Source: Phragmites australis
Lineage: Eukaryota > Streptophyta > Magnoliopsida > Poales > Poaceae
Reading direction: 5' to 3'
Assembly: GCF_958298935.1 (NCBI RefSeq)
Contig: NC_084943.1
Location: 382,001-446,000 of the forward strand
DNA: 64,000 nucleotides
A program made the translations under genes and the position numbers. Shown here one piece after another: positions 1 through 11,654 of the stretch. The notes below the pieces were generated by a model. It was not told where the DNA came from, searched no databases, and was given only the letters and a program-made list of their open reading frames with translations. Positions within the stretch are counted from its first letter, which is position 1, and the number at the start of each line of letters is the position of its first letter.

Positions 1-77
1 TTTTTTTAGTTTGTCTCCAAACTCCATGATATAATCGAGAGAGATCTAAATTTGTGTTTAAGTGAAAAGTATATGGA

Positions 78-300
78 ACATTTTGGGTTAATTATGTTAT
101 AATGGTATATGTGAGTAATTTAGAAGTAAATATTTGGATTATTTTGGTTAGTTTTTTTTATAATGACATATGTGGATAATTTAGAAGTAGATATTTTGTG
201 TTAATTTTTTTCATAATAACATATATGGGTAATTTAGAACCATATATTAGGGGTCGTTTGCGTTAATTTTTTCCTAATGGCAAGATAGGTAATTTAGAAA
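78..300. repeat. Degenerate ~60-bp tandem repeat, about four copies
   Basis: Four imperfect units follow each other, each built as a T-rich stretch, then a variant of ATAATGACATATGTGG, then TAATTTAGAA. The copies differ at many positions, so the array is old. It lies about 1.1 kb upstream of the first NHL gene and shows no coding potential. Confidence 0.6.
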
Positions 301-1060
301 CACTTTAGATCCGATGATTATTGTTGTCAATAATAATTAATTAGAGTTCATCAAATCGATAGTCAGATATTTTGCTTTTTTATAAGAATTTCTAAGACTC
401 AAACTTTTTCTAGCACATCTCGTCTTAGGATTAGTAATAGTAAGATTAGTTATCACCCAACAATGTTGCAGTGAGCTTCAATTGACGTCTCCTCCTTTGT
501 GCACACACGCATTTGCCGCCTCAAACGTGCAGCAGTAGCAACAGCGTGTTAGACACCTGGACCTCTCCTACTGTTGTGTCGGTGTGCATACATACACTCA
601 TCTGGCAAAGGTGGTCGGCCGGCAGGTCCAACGAAGGAGTGAGCCAACCTGCTCTGCTGCTGCTACCAGCAGCCTGCCTGCACTGCGCGACGCTGCTCCC
701 ACCCACTGGAGGCTGAGAAACTGGTCGCCTGCGTACGAACCAAGTGTCACGAGGATGGATGGATGCTCATCCAACTGTCAGCGATCTCGGGGAGAGGGAG
801 ATCTCGATGGAGCGAAGCAATTCGAGCAAGCAGTAGCGAAGAGCAATTTGGGGTGAGGGATTGGACTGGGGAAGAAGAAGGAAGTCGAGCCCAAGTATTC
901 TAGTACTGGTTGGCCCTCCGCCTTTGCTGTTGCCATGACACTAACGACAAGACGAAAAAAGAGAAGAGGCACGTTGCAACAGCTCCCAACTTGGAACCTT
1001 CTCATTTCTCCATACATGATCTCTCTGAACATGACCAACACACCATCACCACTCTAATAC
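301..1060. other. Upstream intergenic and promoter region of the first NHL gene
   Basis: This stretch holds no recognisable gene. Short ORFs on both strands lack any family motif. It grades from AT-rich spacer into a more balanced composition near the pyrimidine-rich leader of the NHL gene, so it presumably contains that gene's promoter. No convincing TATA box was found; CCTATTAATAA near 1148 is the closest candidate. Confidence 0.4.
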
Positions 1061-1134
1061 TCTCTCTCTCTCTCTCTCTCTCATACACTCTCTAATCTCT
1101 CTCTCTCACTCTCTCATACACTCTCTTTCTCTCT
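1061..1134. repeat. (CT)n microsatellite in the 5' leader of the first NHL gene
   Basis: Interrupted runs of TCTC repeats extend over about 75 bp, with another short CT run near 1230. CT-rich tracts just upstream of start codons are common in grass promoters and 5' UTRs, and this one ends about 255 bp before the NHL start codon. Confidence 0.75.
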
Positions 1135-1389
1135 CTATACTCCCTGAGCCTATTAATAACGTCCACTTTACTCAGCTTCCCAAACACCCCACCTCCTCTG
1201 CTCATTTCATTCTTCTTCCTCTGAAACATCACTCTCTCTCTCTCTCTGTTCGTTTCATTCTTCCACCAAAGGCCGACGAACCAAGAATCTCTCCCGCTCT
1301 TACATCCACAGCCACAAGGAAGAAGAAACCCACACTCCCAAGAACCAGCAGCCGAAGGCAGGCAGCTATCTATACCTCTTGCAGCAGCC

Positions 1390-2016
1390 ATGAGCAAGGA
1401 CTGCGGCAACCACGGCGGCGACGACCTCCGCCGGTCGTGCCGGGGCCTCTTCGCCATCCTCCTCGGCTTGGCCCTCATCGTCGGCATCATCGCGCTCATC
1501 GTCTACCTGGTCCTCCGCCCCACCCACCCGCGCTTCTTCCTGCAGGACGCCTCGCTCCGCCAGCTCGACCTCTCCAACTCCTCCGGCGTCCTCTCCACCT
1601 CCATCCAGGTGACCATCGCCTCCCGCAACCCCAACGACCGCGTCGGCGTCTACTACGACCGCCTCGATGTCTACACCTCCTACAAGTACCAGCAGATCAC
1701 CGTCGCCGCCTCGCTCCCGCCCGTCTACCAGGGCCACGGCGACGTCGACGTCTGGTCCCCCGTCCTGTCGGGCCCCAGCGTGCCCTTCGCGCCCTACCTC
1801 GCCCACGCGCTCTCGCAGGACTGCCAGGCCGGCTACCTTATCCTGCAGGTCAAGATCGACGGCCGCGTCAGGTGGAAGGTCGGCAGCTGGATCTCCGGCC
1901 ACTACCACCTCTTCGTCACCTGCCCGGCCTTCCTCGTCACCAACGGCGGCAACGGCGCGCCGGGGGCAGGCGGGTTCAGGTTCCAGACCACCACCTACTG
2001 CCACGTCGAGGTCTAA
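1390..2016 (+). CDS. NDR1/HIN1-like (NHL) LEA-2 family membrane protein
   Basis: This intronless gene encodes 208 aa. Residues about 20-42 form one strongly hydrophobic segment after a short charged N-terminus, the layout of a type II membrane-anchored NHL protein. It is followed by a RPTHPRFFLQ linker and a LEA-2 domain. The family signature NPNDRVGVYYD lies at residues 80-90 and a Cys-containing beta-rich tail closes the protein. NHL proteins are plasma-membrane proteins tied to pathogen response and stress; NDR1 is the best known member. The start is the first ATG after a CT-rich leader, and codons are strongly G/C-ending as in grass genes. A second, divergent NHL gene lies at 8808-9410 on the same strand. 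Which NHL subgroup this is, and any role in immunity, cannot be settled from sequence alone. Confidence 0.88.
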   Translation: MSKDCGNHGGDDLRRSCRGLFAILLGLALIVGIIALIVYLVLRPTHPRFFLQDASLRQLDLSNSSGVLSTSIQVTIASRNPNDRVGVYYDRLDVYTSYKYQQITVAASLPPVYQGHGDVDVWSPVLSGPSVPFAPYLAHALSQDCQAGYLILQVKIDGRVRWKVGSWISGHYHLFVTCPAFLVTNGGNGAPGAGGFRFQTTTYCHVEV

Positions 2017-3060
2017 GACTAACTGGGCTGCCGGCGCCGGCGAGGCAGAGATCTTGATCAGATCGGCTGCTAATAATCAATCAATCAACCAATCAATAGC
2101 GAGTAATGGGTTATAAATGTAAAGGATGCATGGGGTAATTTTCATTTAGAGTTGCTAATACCATGGTCATATATGCATATTCTGCCTTCACTATATAGCT
2201 GTTCCACTGTCAAAAGGAAACCTTTTTTGAGGACCGTTTTGGTGAGATTGGGTTACAAGTTACTGTATTATCCCATGGTAATTTGCATTTGTTTTTCTTT
2301 TTTCAACTCTCGTTTTTACATGTCTTTCTCTCTTGGCGGTGGAGCCAAATCATCTTGGTGATTGTAGTAGTAGTTTCATTTGATCATGGAGCATGCGTTG
2401 GAGATATGATGTACTGAAATGCAGGTGCTTGATCTGGATTTTGGAATTTTGTTGGGGCAAAGAGAGAGAGAGAGAGAGAGGGTTTGGTGGCAACAACCAC
2501 AACCAGCTCGAGAAGATCATGCATCCAAGTACATAGGTACACATGGGGACGACTCTGTGATCCAAAGTGTCAAAGCAGCGGTTCGGTTGATCTGATCAGT
2601 CTCTCTCTCTCTCGACTAAACACATGGATGGGGCTTGAACTTCACTCAGACGCCTTGGAAGAAGACACATGGGTATGTAGCGGCCCCTTTTTCTCCTAGC
2701 CTAGCACGCCAATTGCCGGTGGCTTTCGCATGTGGAAGCATCTATTCTCGACATAAAAAAATGTTTGGCATTTTGACTTTGGAATCAGTTACAACGGATA
2801 GTTAAATCAGTAGTATGAGTATGTAGAGTCGGGCATAGTGACTATGGACAGTGACCAAATAAGTTTAGATGTGTTTTGATTTATCTTATGTGATGAATGC
2901 TTGGTGTTATGTGATTTTTTTAGTTAGCATATGTATGGTTCGGGAACAGGTAGTCTACGTTAGTGTCAAATAATTTTTTTTTATTGTAATCACTCAGAAA
3001 ATCATGCTAGTAGGAGATCATAGATCGTTATCACTCGACGCGTAGTGTAGCGAAAGAAGA
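2017..3060. other. 3' flank of the first NHL gene
   Basis: The probable 3' UTR follows the stop codon. A (GA)n run lies at about 2461-2481 and a short CT run near 2602-2613. Beyond about 2700 the sequence becomes AT-rich spacer with no recognisable gene or element. Confidence 0.4.
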
Positions 3061-4490
3061 GTTAAAGTAGGCCGATCTAACGTTGTGCGCATCAAACTCT
3101 TTGAACAGCTTCTCGATAATTCGCGACCAGTCACGCTCGACCAACTCCGAGCAGGTCGTCGTGCTCCTCGACCAACTTTCGATCAGGTCTATCACGGCCT
3201 TGACCAGTTCTGAGTGGTCGTGTTGTGCTATCCGACCAGATCTGAGTGATCGCGTTGTGCTCTGTGACCAAACGAACGATTAACTCGTCGAGTAAGATCA
3301 ACGCCATAACAGTAGTAGCGCCTCTACAATATCCATACGTACAAGGCAGAAACACCGAGCGTCGATGTGCTAGCACCTTGCGCGTAGCTAGGGTTTTGAG
3401 GGATCGTGTGGAAAGCTGCTGTTAGGGTTTTCGAGTTGCTCCACCTCTCCACGCTCCACCTCACGTCTATCTTTATATTGAGCTCGCTAATGGGCTCATA
3501 CGTTTGAAGCCATTTAGGACTCCAACACCTCATGGATCACAATCCAATCAAACCCATATATGAATCCAATTCGCATGTTTTGTTTCAACCCATTAAGTGT
3601 GTGACCCGTTAGGTTTATATACAAACGGCTACGACTTGGAAACCCTTTCCAAACTAAAATCAATAGCGGTCCCTAGCAGGACATGTTGACTCCTGAGTAT
3701 ACACAAAAGATCATATCGACTGAACATTGATATACATATGCACCGATCCCTTCACCTCATAATACCAATCAACTATAAGGTGAGATACGTGCCATCCTTA
3801 TGATAGCTCGATCATTCACTCGATCAAGTAGTGGATCATCATGATTAACTTTATAATCATATTAGCATGATCATACACTTTCTCAATCCAACTACCTCGA
3901 GGGGTCCAGAGATATCTCTCCTGTTATCAAGGAGGGGCAAATTCCATCTTGATCGCTCACACCTTGCGACATGTTTAATGACAAATCCAAAAACTAACTT
4001 TATGACTACCCAGTTATAAATAGTATTTGGCAGCCCTAAAGTATGTCACTACACATTATGAGAATCAATGACGATCTCAGGTCTAAGGATCTTGTAGGTA
4101 CACCATTTGAGATAACAAGTGATGGCACATCATAATAAAAATCCCAGCAGTATCTCAAGGTGGGTCTATCCAATATTTGGTTCTCTAACATAAATATTCA
4201 CATTATTGATCTGGTACCTCTATACCTATGATCCATGAAATATGATCATCAATCAATACATGTGCTGATCTTATATATCATCACAATGATATGCAACCAG
4301 AGATCGACTAAGAATAACATCATAATATAAACAAAGAGTTTTATGAACAAGTGACATACTTTCCAATTAAAGTAAACAATAGTCATTCTTAGAATAACAT
4401 ATTATTCAGAAGTTCATGAACATAGACATGTGATACAATCATCTCTATGATTACCTCTAGGGTATATCACCTTCATGGTTATATGCTGTA
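3060..4490. repeat. Unclassified degenerate repeat, possibly LTR-retroelement debris
   Basis: The first part (about 3080-3290) carries repeated GACCA and GATCAG-type words such as TCGACCAACTTTCGATCAG, similar in style to the body of the LTR at 11655-12571. The second part (3540-4490) has no ORF but has the low-complexity, non-coding look of a retrotransposon LTR or leader. No paired ends or target duplication were found, so the class is a guess. Confidence 0.3.
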
Positions 4491-4499
4491 ATGTTGATT

Positions 4500-5330
4500 T
4501 TGTCTAACCAAAGTTGAAAAGAATTGGAGTTTGTATCGTTGTCTCGGTGCAGGAAGCTTACACTCACCAGATAGTCTGTGAGGGTTTTTTACCTCACCGG
4601 ATAGTCTGGTGTATAGTAGATGTGAGAATCGGAGCTTTTCAGCGCAGAGGCAGAAAAAAATTCATTCACCGCAAGGTTGAGTGTGGGTAAGAGTGAGCAC
4701 CAAACTAATTTTTTAGAGAATGGTGCACATGTGAAAGTCTAGTGTGGTAGCCTCACTAGATGAACCGATGTGTGCACGGGTGATCACCAGAGGCTTCACC
4801 GGACAAAAATTTCCAGAAATGTTGAAAAACTAAGTTTTAGTGATGATGTACTCACTAGATGGTCTGTTGATGGGCATGCGAATAGTGGAGAGTATCACCA
4901 GAGCCTTTCAGTTCTGAGGCAAATCTTTAGGTGTTCACCGGATTGTCCGATGTTAGGATTTTATGATCACCAGAGTAAGTTTTCCAGAGAGGAATGCAAA
5001 ACAGGTTCCAGTGGAGTTGTACTCACCGGATAGTCCGATGTTGCACTAGTGTGAACGCCGGACATCCGGTGTTCACATTTTTGTTACGTCTGATCTTTTT
5101 CAACTTGATTTCAATTTGGACTAATATGTGATGATGTTATATAGTTCTGGAGTTGATGGACTTATGGTGTACAAGTGATGGATGCAACTTGGCGGTCGAT
5201 GGCAGGTGATCGAGGCTAAGCGGGGTGCTTGATGCCGAATGATCAATGAGGTTGGATGGAGTCAAGGATGATCCTAGCGGTATATCTCTCATATGGAAAC
5301 ATGTGATGCAGGAACACAGGGCCAAAGTAG
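4500..5330 (+). repeat. Interspersed repeat, copy A (CACCGGATAGTCCGATG-type motif)
   Basis: Short near-palindromic words of the form CACCGGAtagTCCGgTG recur through 4560-5070. They are followed at 5180-5290 by a stretch containing GCTAAGCGGGGTGCTTG and GAGTCAAGGATGATCCTAGC. The reverse complement of these same blocks occurs at about 44040-44444 and 53716-54250, split by the complete CACTA element. The two sites are therefore copies of one interspersed family. No protein was recognised and the family is not named here. Confidence 0.6.
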
Positions 5331-8115
5331 TGTATCTCCTTCATAAGATGAGCAGTGAGATGTACCATGATATCAAAAAAGGATGGTGGAAAATACACCT
5401 CAAGAATACATAGTCTCAAAGTGTTTTTTTTCTAGCTCCTCCAGCGAGTCTGGATCGAGCAACTTTTGTTCAATTGCATTAAAGAAAAGCATAGGCTCAC
5501 GATAGCCTCATGAACTTTTATTGGGAGGATGTTCCTAATAGCTACCTCAAGCAGTAACATTATCATCACATGGTAATCATGGTACTTCATTAAGGCGAAA
5601 TTCATCTTTAGTTCTTTCACTGAAACAAGCCTTACGATATTGGACAAGTAACTGGAGGGAACTTTCACACTGTGCAAGAGCTTACAGAATTCTTTTTTCT
5701 CCGTTTTAGAGAGAGTGATAGCTGCTGGGGTAGGTGTTTTCATTTATCCGTATCATGTGCATGGAGCTCTAGCCTTAAGCCTATTTCTTCAATGTCAGCT
5801 CATGCGTTCTCATGATCCTTTTCTTTTCCCTTGATTTGAAGCAATGTACCGATCAGACTCTCACAAATATTCTTCTTTACATGCATGTTGTCGATAGAGT
5901 GGCGAACATATAATTTTTCTCAATACTCTAACTCAAATAGTATTGATTTCTTGTTCCACATTCCTAACTGTTCATCATTCTTGGAGGATTGTTTTCGCTT
6001 GCCAAAGACAACATTGATATTCTTAACCTGATTGCGGACATCTTCACTGCTGAAATGCCTCGGAGGTAACGCTTTCTCCCTTGTACCATCAAACTACTTG
6101 TCCATGTTTTAGTACGGGTGCTTCCTGGGAAGGAAACATCGATGCCGCATGTACACTATTTTCTTTGAGTTGTTCAACCTCAAACTGCATGTGTCATCTA
6201 AGCAATGGGGGAAAGCTTCACCTTTTCTTTTTCTCTGACCTGACAAGTTACAAAGTGCTAGCAGATCATTGATGGTGACGAACAACATGGCGTGCAAAGT
6301 AAAATACTCTTGCTTGTACTAATCCTAAACCTCAATGCCTTCTGACTAGAGTTTCTTAAGATTATTGACTAAAGGTCTAAGGTACACATCGATATCATTC
6401 TCAAGTTGTTTCAGTCCTAATATCAAGATCGATAACATAATGTATTTCCGCTTGTTACAAAGCTAGGGTGGAAGGTTGTAAATCGATAATACAGCAGGTC
6501 AGGTGCTATGTGAGGTACTCATATTATCGAATGGATTCATGTCATCTGTGCTCATAACAAACCTAATATTTCTTAATTCTTCAGCGAACCAACCAAATGT
6601 GAAATCAATGATTCGTCACTGAGCCGAATCCGTCGAGTGTCGTATCATTATACCAGCGCACCAATTGGGCCTCATTTCTGTTGGCAAACGGAAGCTTCAG
6701 ACGGGGTATTACAGGAAAACACCACACTACCTTCCTAGGAGGCCCTTTACTTTTCTTGCCTACATCCCCATCACCACCGTCATTTCTGCGCTTATATTGA
6801 TGGGTTACACAAATGGAGCATTGATCCAGCTCTGCATACTCTCCACGAAACAAGATACAATCATGCTTATATGCATGTTTTTTTTTCTATTTCCAGTTCT
6901 AAAGTACATATTATCTTCTTTGCATCGTAGACGCCCTCGCACACCAAGTTCTCATCCGGCAGTATGTTCCTTAATAGATCCAGTAATACTTCAAAACTTT
7001 TATCAGTCCAACCATGAATTGACTTCAACTGTAGAAGCTTTAGATTCCCAAATACCCACGTGTACTTCTCCTTACAGTTAGGAAAAATGACATCTTGGAA
7101 TACCGCACAAATTCCTAAAATTGAGCAAACTCACCATTGTTTTATTCATCATATCACTCGACATCACGCACCATCTGGTACACATTCTTCACAAAATCCT
7201 TGAAATCATTATCATTGAAACCTAATATGTCCTCGTCCCTAAGATCAGAATCAAGTGTACATGGATATTGTCTAGTTTCGGAAATTTCTTATCATTCTTG
7301 CAATCGCGATATGGATAATTCATTGTCGTTTTACCATGTTCTTTCATAGTCACCAAAGCAGCACTCATGAAATGTTTCACCTCTCTCAGGTACTCCGTAC
7401 AAGTTCGAGTCTCACGATACATCCACCTTATGTCTGCCATCTACTATTAATATAAAAACATCAATTCTTCATTAACAATTACCTTAATTATGTGATTAAG
7501 CACACGATTAAAAATTCCATACAATTATACTAAATTTGTGGCATCTCGCGGTAGATCGAGCAAACCTAGTATCAAATCTAACATAAATACAACTCACTTG
7601 TTCTAAGATTTTGGATAAAGATGCAAAACAATCGATTACAACTCAAAGCACAAGAAATCTACCAATTAGAGTTTAGAGGAGGAGAGAAGCGGGGATGCAA
7701 ACCTTCAAAGATCTAGTACCAATTCAAACTTCAATCAACAAGATATTAGAGAGTCTCTAGTGAAACCGGAGAAAATCATCAGCTATTGTGCGCGCAGTAC
7801 TGTTCAATAACTGTTCAACGTGCACAGTAGCTGGTCAGCTTTTATAACAGATTTGAGTAATAAGTGACGGGTTATAAGATTGCCTGTCATTTATTACTTA
7901 TTAAAAATGACGGGTCATAACACGGTCCATCAGTTATTATTAGTGCAGGGAGACCCGCCACTTTTGACTAGGTTATAGGTGACGGGTTTAGTCATTACCC
8001 CTCACCTATTACCTATTATCTATGACAGATCCATACCTGTTTCGAACCTGATATCACATAAGTGATGAGTCGATCTGTCACTAAATTATGTCTTATACCC
8101 GTTTTTTACATAGCA
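5331..8115 (-). mobile_element. Decayed CACTA (En/Spm-type) element, second family
   Basis: A broken TNP2-type transposase on the minus strand (5432-7440) is followed at about 7820-8110 by short direct and inverted repeats of the form GTGACGGGTTATA and TGTCACTAA, the arrangement of CACTA subterminal regions. The presumed terminus on the minus strand reads roughly CTATGTAAAAAACGGG. It resembles CACTGTGAAAAAAAGGC at 56890, so the two elements may be related. The left end was not located and no target duplication is visible. Confidence 0.55.
5432..7440 (-). pseudogene. TNP2-type CACTA transposase relic
   Basis: Read on the minus strand, fragments appear in the right order for a CACTA transposase. 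First comes an N-terminal transposase-associated segment (7440-7222, beginning MADIRWMYRETR). Next is a Cys-containing stretch with GEYAELDQCSICVTHQYKRR and NDGGD followed by PRLKLPFANRNEA (6853-6605). A RNIRFVMSTDDMNPF block that would hold the first catalytic Asp lies near 6540. A RHRCFLPRKHPY fragment lies near 6110-6180. A segment with YHDYHVMIMLLLEVAIRNILP (DUF4218-like) lies at 5743-5432. Frames change repeatedly and stops intervene, so no functional enzyme can be made. The assignment rests on these family-typical words. Confidence 0.75.
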
Positions 8116-8630
8116 ATATATATAATGTATCATTACATGACAGCAACACTCTAGGATTACACAAAGACGTGAGAGGAGCCCAGGTCGTCTCCTCACGAAA
8201 TGTCCAAGGGAAAGAGGTCTTGTTCTTTCCGTGTTCAGAACTAGCCAACAAACACGTCTCTGCCAATAAAACGTGTATGGTACCCAAGGTTTGGTCAAGG
8301 TCAATTGATAATTGCCACTGACCCAACAATTCATGAGATGCGGGCATGCAGCTAAGCTCGAAATTAAAGGCTAAACAAACATTCCAAAGGCATGCTAAGA
8401 CAATTTCCTTTTTCTTTTTTCCTTTGTTTTGCAATTAAGATGCAAAGGTCAGTTAAGTAGCACGCGCACCATCTTTGCATTTTTGTACAATTAACAGCTC
8501 AATTCTCACAGGAAATTCTGTAGGGAATTCAGAGGAAACAACGTCAACGATTTCTGTATCAAAGTAGGGTGACCTGTTACATTTCACTTGGAAATTGGGT
8601 CGGGAAGAAATGGATGGGATGCCAAGCCCT
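8116..8630. other. Upstream region of the second NHL gene
   Basis: No gene is recognised here. Overlapping short ORFs on both strands have no family motif. The stretch separates the decayed CACTA end from the TATA box of the NHL gene at 8808. Confidence 0.4.
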
Positions 8631-8635
8631 GGTCA

Positions 8636-8643
8636 TTATATAG
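8636..8643 (+). promoter_or_regulatory. TATA box of the second NHL gene
   Basis: TATATA occurs in the context GGTCATTATATAGCTCGACC, about 170 bp upstream of the ATG at 8808. That would place transcription start near 8670 and give a 5' UTR of about 140 nt, usual for grass genes. Confidence 0.55.
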
Positions 8644-8807
8644 CTCGACCGGTATTAATTAGTAATTCCTCCAGCAGCATGGCAGCATCCCAGCACCATA
8701 TCACAACACGCACGCGCTACCTCTCTCTCCTCCCGGCCTCCCGCCGTTGAGCAACAGCACCAACCAGCTCGGCAGGTAGCAGCAACCTCCCCCTCCTCCT
8801 CCCCACC

Positions 8808-9410
8808 ATGTCCGGCAGCCGCGAGAAGACGTGCTGCGGCAGCTGCTGCACCCTGCTCATCTCCGTCGGCATCACCGTGCTCATCTACTGGGCCATCTTC
8901 CAGCCCCACCAGATACGCGCCACCGTCGCCTCCGCCGCGCTCTCCAACCTCACCCTCGTCTCCAACGCCTCCTCCGCCGTCTCGTACCACCTCGCCGTCA
9001 ACGTCAGCCTCTACAACCCCAGCAAGCGCGTCAACATCTACTACGACACCCTCGACGCCGAGCTCCGCTACCGCGACGCCGTCCTCGGTCCGGCCGCTAG
9101 CTCCGCCTCCCCGACCGAGTTCTACCAGAGAAGGAAGACCGGCGACGTCGTGAAGCTGGAGTTCGACGGGAGGGGCGTCGGCGTCAGCGGCGACGTCGCC
9201 GGGGAGCTGGAGAAGGAGGAGAAGGGCGAGGCGCCGGTGAGCCTGGAGCTGGACGTCGACGTGCGGGTGAGGTACGTGTTCTGGAGCATCAAGATACGGC
9301 AGAAGCCGAGGATTCGATGCTCGTTGAGCATTCCGGTCAAAGCAGAGGGCCCCGGCGCCGGCGCCGGCGGAGCTCTTGCCTCCGGCGACCGGTGTAGGGT
9401 CAAGTACTGA
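8808..9410 (+). CDS. NHL/LEA-2 family membrane protein, divergent paralog
   Basis: This intronless gene encodes 200 aa. The N-terminus is Cys-rich (residues 9, 10, 13 and 14), which in other membrane proteins can be lipid-modified. A single hydrophobic segment covers about residues 14-31. The NHL signature appears as NPSKRVNIYYD at residues 70-80, followed by a LEA-2 beta-rich domain and a basic C-terminal part ending in CRVKY. It differs from the NHL protein at 1390 in having a shorter N-terminus and a glycine/alanine-rich insertion near residue 183. Both genes point the same way and are separated by 6.8 kb made largely of decayed repeats. Function beyond family membership (membrane-associated stress or defence response) is not determined. 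Confidence 0.87.
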   Translation: MSGSREKTCCGSCCTLLISVGITVLIYWAIFQPHQIRATVASAALSNLTLVSNASSAVSYHLAVNVSLYNPSKRVNIYYDTLDAELRYRDAVLGPAASSASPTEFYQRRKTGDVVKLEFDGRGVGVSGDVAGELEKEEKGEAPVSLELDVDVRVRYVFWSIKIRQKPRIRCSLSIPVKAEGPGAGAGGALASGDRCRVKY

Positions 9411-10260
9411 TGATTGAGTGCTTGCGTTGACGCTTTCTTTCGATTGGGGAGGATTAGCGACACACCGTTATTTGATTATTCATGCAATTGAAGCTTGTTG
9501 TTGTTTGGATTATTATTATTATTGCTGTTGCTGTACAATGCGCTGGTGCTACCATTCTTGATTCTGCTGTATATTGGATTATTATTCATTTGGTGATTGG
9601 CTATAAATCACATCAACATGCATGCATGGGTTACGTACAGTCTGGTTTATCCAGCGATTTAGATCGCTAAGAAATATGCCAATGTTTCTGCAGCTTGCTG
9701 AACTTGTTAAACACCACGCGCTCTTGCACTTGATTGGAGGTTAGGTTTGAGCGAGCAGCCATGTCATGAGACATTATAGCGGGTTGATCCACCTTAATTG
9801 ACCTTGCTGATTCCGCTCTTTATTGATGGAAGGAAATTTTATAAAATTTGATTTTTCCAAAGACCTGCTCTCTCTCCTATATAGGTCGTTGACTTGACAT
9901 CTCTCAGGTCAACGGACCGGCTTTCTGTGCAAATGAGACTGCTCTTTCGTCGAACTATAAGCACGAGCACGAGAGACATCGACATCGCTTGGCTGGCAAA
10001 GGCCATAGGTGATCCACCACAAGCTCGAGGACCATGCATGCGTACAAATGCTTTGCTGATGTTGTTGTGGACACGTTTGCTGTGACAACCTGTGGGCCTG
10101 TTTGACACAGGAATTTTAGAACCAGATACGTAGCAAGGGAAGTATTTATTTCTACTAAATTATTAAAACTCCCAGAGCAATCCTACAACTACAAACAGGA
10201 CTGTATTGTTTTTAGAGGAATAGCACCATAGTTTTTTTTTCTTTTTGAGAGGAATGTAGG
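9411..10260. other. 3' flank of the second NHL gene and intergenic spacer
   Basis: This is the probable 3' UTR followed by intergenic DNA. Short ORFs on both strands overlap one another and match no family. No repeat boundaries were recognised. Confidence 0.35.
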
Positions 10261-10379
10261 GATCTATTATATTATTAACTAGCAATTGCACGGACTAGAG
10301 TTGATATATTTTTGGTGTAACTAAAAACTATTTCCACAAACTTTATATGACGCATGCCAATATACGGTTTTGTTAGTGT

Positions 10380-11260
10380 CCCCTTTCACTACCGTAAGTT
10401 GTGGGTCCACCTCTACCATGTTGTACCTTGCTGCACCGCCTACTTGACACTATGGTCTCGTGCAACTCCTTTCTGATGCGCAATAGTTCTATATTTTGAA
10501 TTTCTTTCCACTAACCAATTCAGTCAAATGTTGGTCCTCCTCTAATTGTTGTTGCAGTAAGCGGACGAAGCCCAATTCCCTTATGTCGTTTTACCTATCC
10601 ACATCTTCATCATTGTCCCTTGTCATTGCCGCAGGTTGTGGCTCCATCATCTATGACCTATGCATTATGCCTTACCCCATCGCACTACCTGATACCACAA
10701 CCTTGTGCTGCACAACAACAAATTTGTTTTCTAATTTTTAAAATTTTCCTAGCAAACTCTATCAAACATAGCTCCTCGCCATCATACTGTTGTGACCACA
10801 AGGTTAGTGGCCCAAGCCTGGCACTCGTGTCCTGCATGTCGATCCACAGCTTCGCTAGTGACTTTAATCATTGGCGAAGGTAGCGGCTCCACCATCTGCA
10901 GTCTTTGCCTTGCCTCGCCCCCTGCCTGACGTGGCCACCTCGAGCATGATCAAAGCTTGATGCGGTGGTGCCTGTATCCTCCACCACTGAGTCTCTGTCA
11001 TGTCTTTCCCTGCTAATTCTCCACTTTGTTAGTGGCACTTGTCGCTACCAAACTTCACGACTACACCATTTGTGGTTTGTGAGTTGTTTCTTACACTCGA
11101 TCTACTTCATGTGGTGACCTTAGGCTATGTGCTCCAAGCCTTGCGAAGCACTACCTGTGTCCTCTCCTATAGATCCACTCCTATGTGTTGCCTTGCTGAT
11201 CCACAACTTCATTGGTGTCACTTGTCACAGTAAGATATCGTGACTCCACCATTTGTGATT
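10380..11260. repeat. Loose periodic array of a GTTGTGGCTCCACCATCT-like motif
   Basis: Variants of a word close to GTTGTGGCTCCACCATCTGTG start near 10388, 10628, 10875, 11047 and 11225, with spacings of about 240, 247, 172 and 178 bp. Between them are recurring GCCTTGCC and CACTAC-type words. The stretch contains several short plus-strand ORFs without recognised domains, which look incidental to the repeat structure. It may be debris of an unidentified element. TCTATTATATTATTAACTAG at 10262 resembles a Helitron 5' end, but no matching 3' end was found. Confidence 0.4.
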
Positions 11261-11654
11261 TGTGCCTCTTCTCACCACTAAATTCTAATCTCAGATCCAC
11301 ATCCCTCGCCTCCATTGTGCTAATCTGGCTTCGTCGGACGGTTTCCTTGCTTCCCCCGCCGCATACGCCACCCATAGGATGTCCTCCACCACCCGTGGTC
11401 AGCGACAGCCTGCCTCGTTGCACCATCGGCCATCTGTTGCCACCATCGGGCTGGCTGCCTCCTAAAACCACATATCTAAACCATCAACCAAGAAATGCTA
11501 CCCAAATCAAAAACCCACACCGTGTTTCTTTGTCGACAGTGTCGACTGTACATCATGTGTTTTCAGTTGCTAGACGTATAGGAAATGTGAAGATGCATAG
11601 TTCTCCTACGTGTTCTTGAAAAATATAATAAAAAAAGTTATGGAAAAATTTAAG

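Noticed and set aside
1366..2004. Long minus-strand open frame (212 aa) opposite the first NHL gene, plus the plus-frame frames at 1437-2057 and 1667-2116
   Set aside because: These are shadows of a GC-rich coding sequence. Only the 1390 frame carries the NHL signature and membrane segment.
5137..5325. Short minus-strand frame in repeat copy A
   Set aside because: It lies entirely in the interspersed repeat and the corresponding region of copy B does not preserve the frame.
10262..10300. Possible Helitron 5' end (TCTATTATATTATTAACTAG)
   Set aside because: No CTRR 3' end with a preceding hairpin was found at a matching position, and no Rep/helicase sequence is present.
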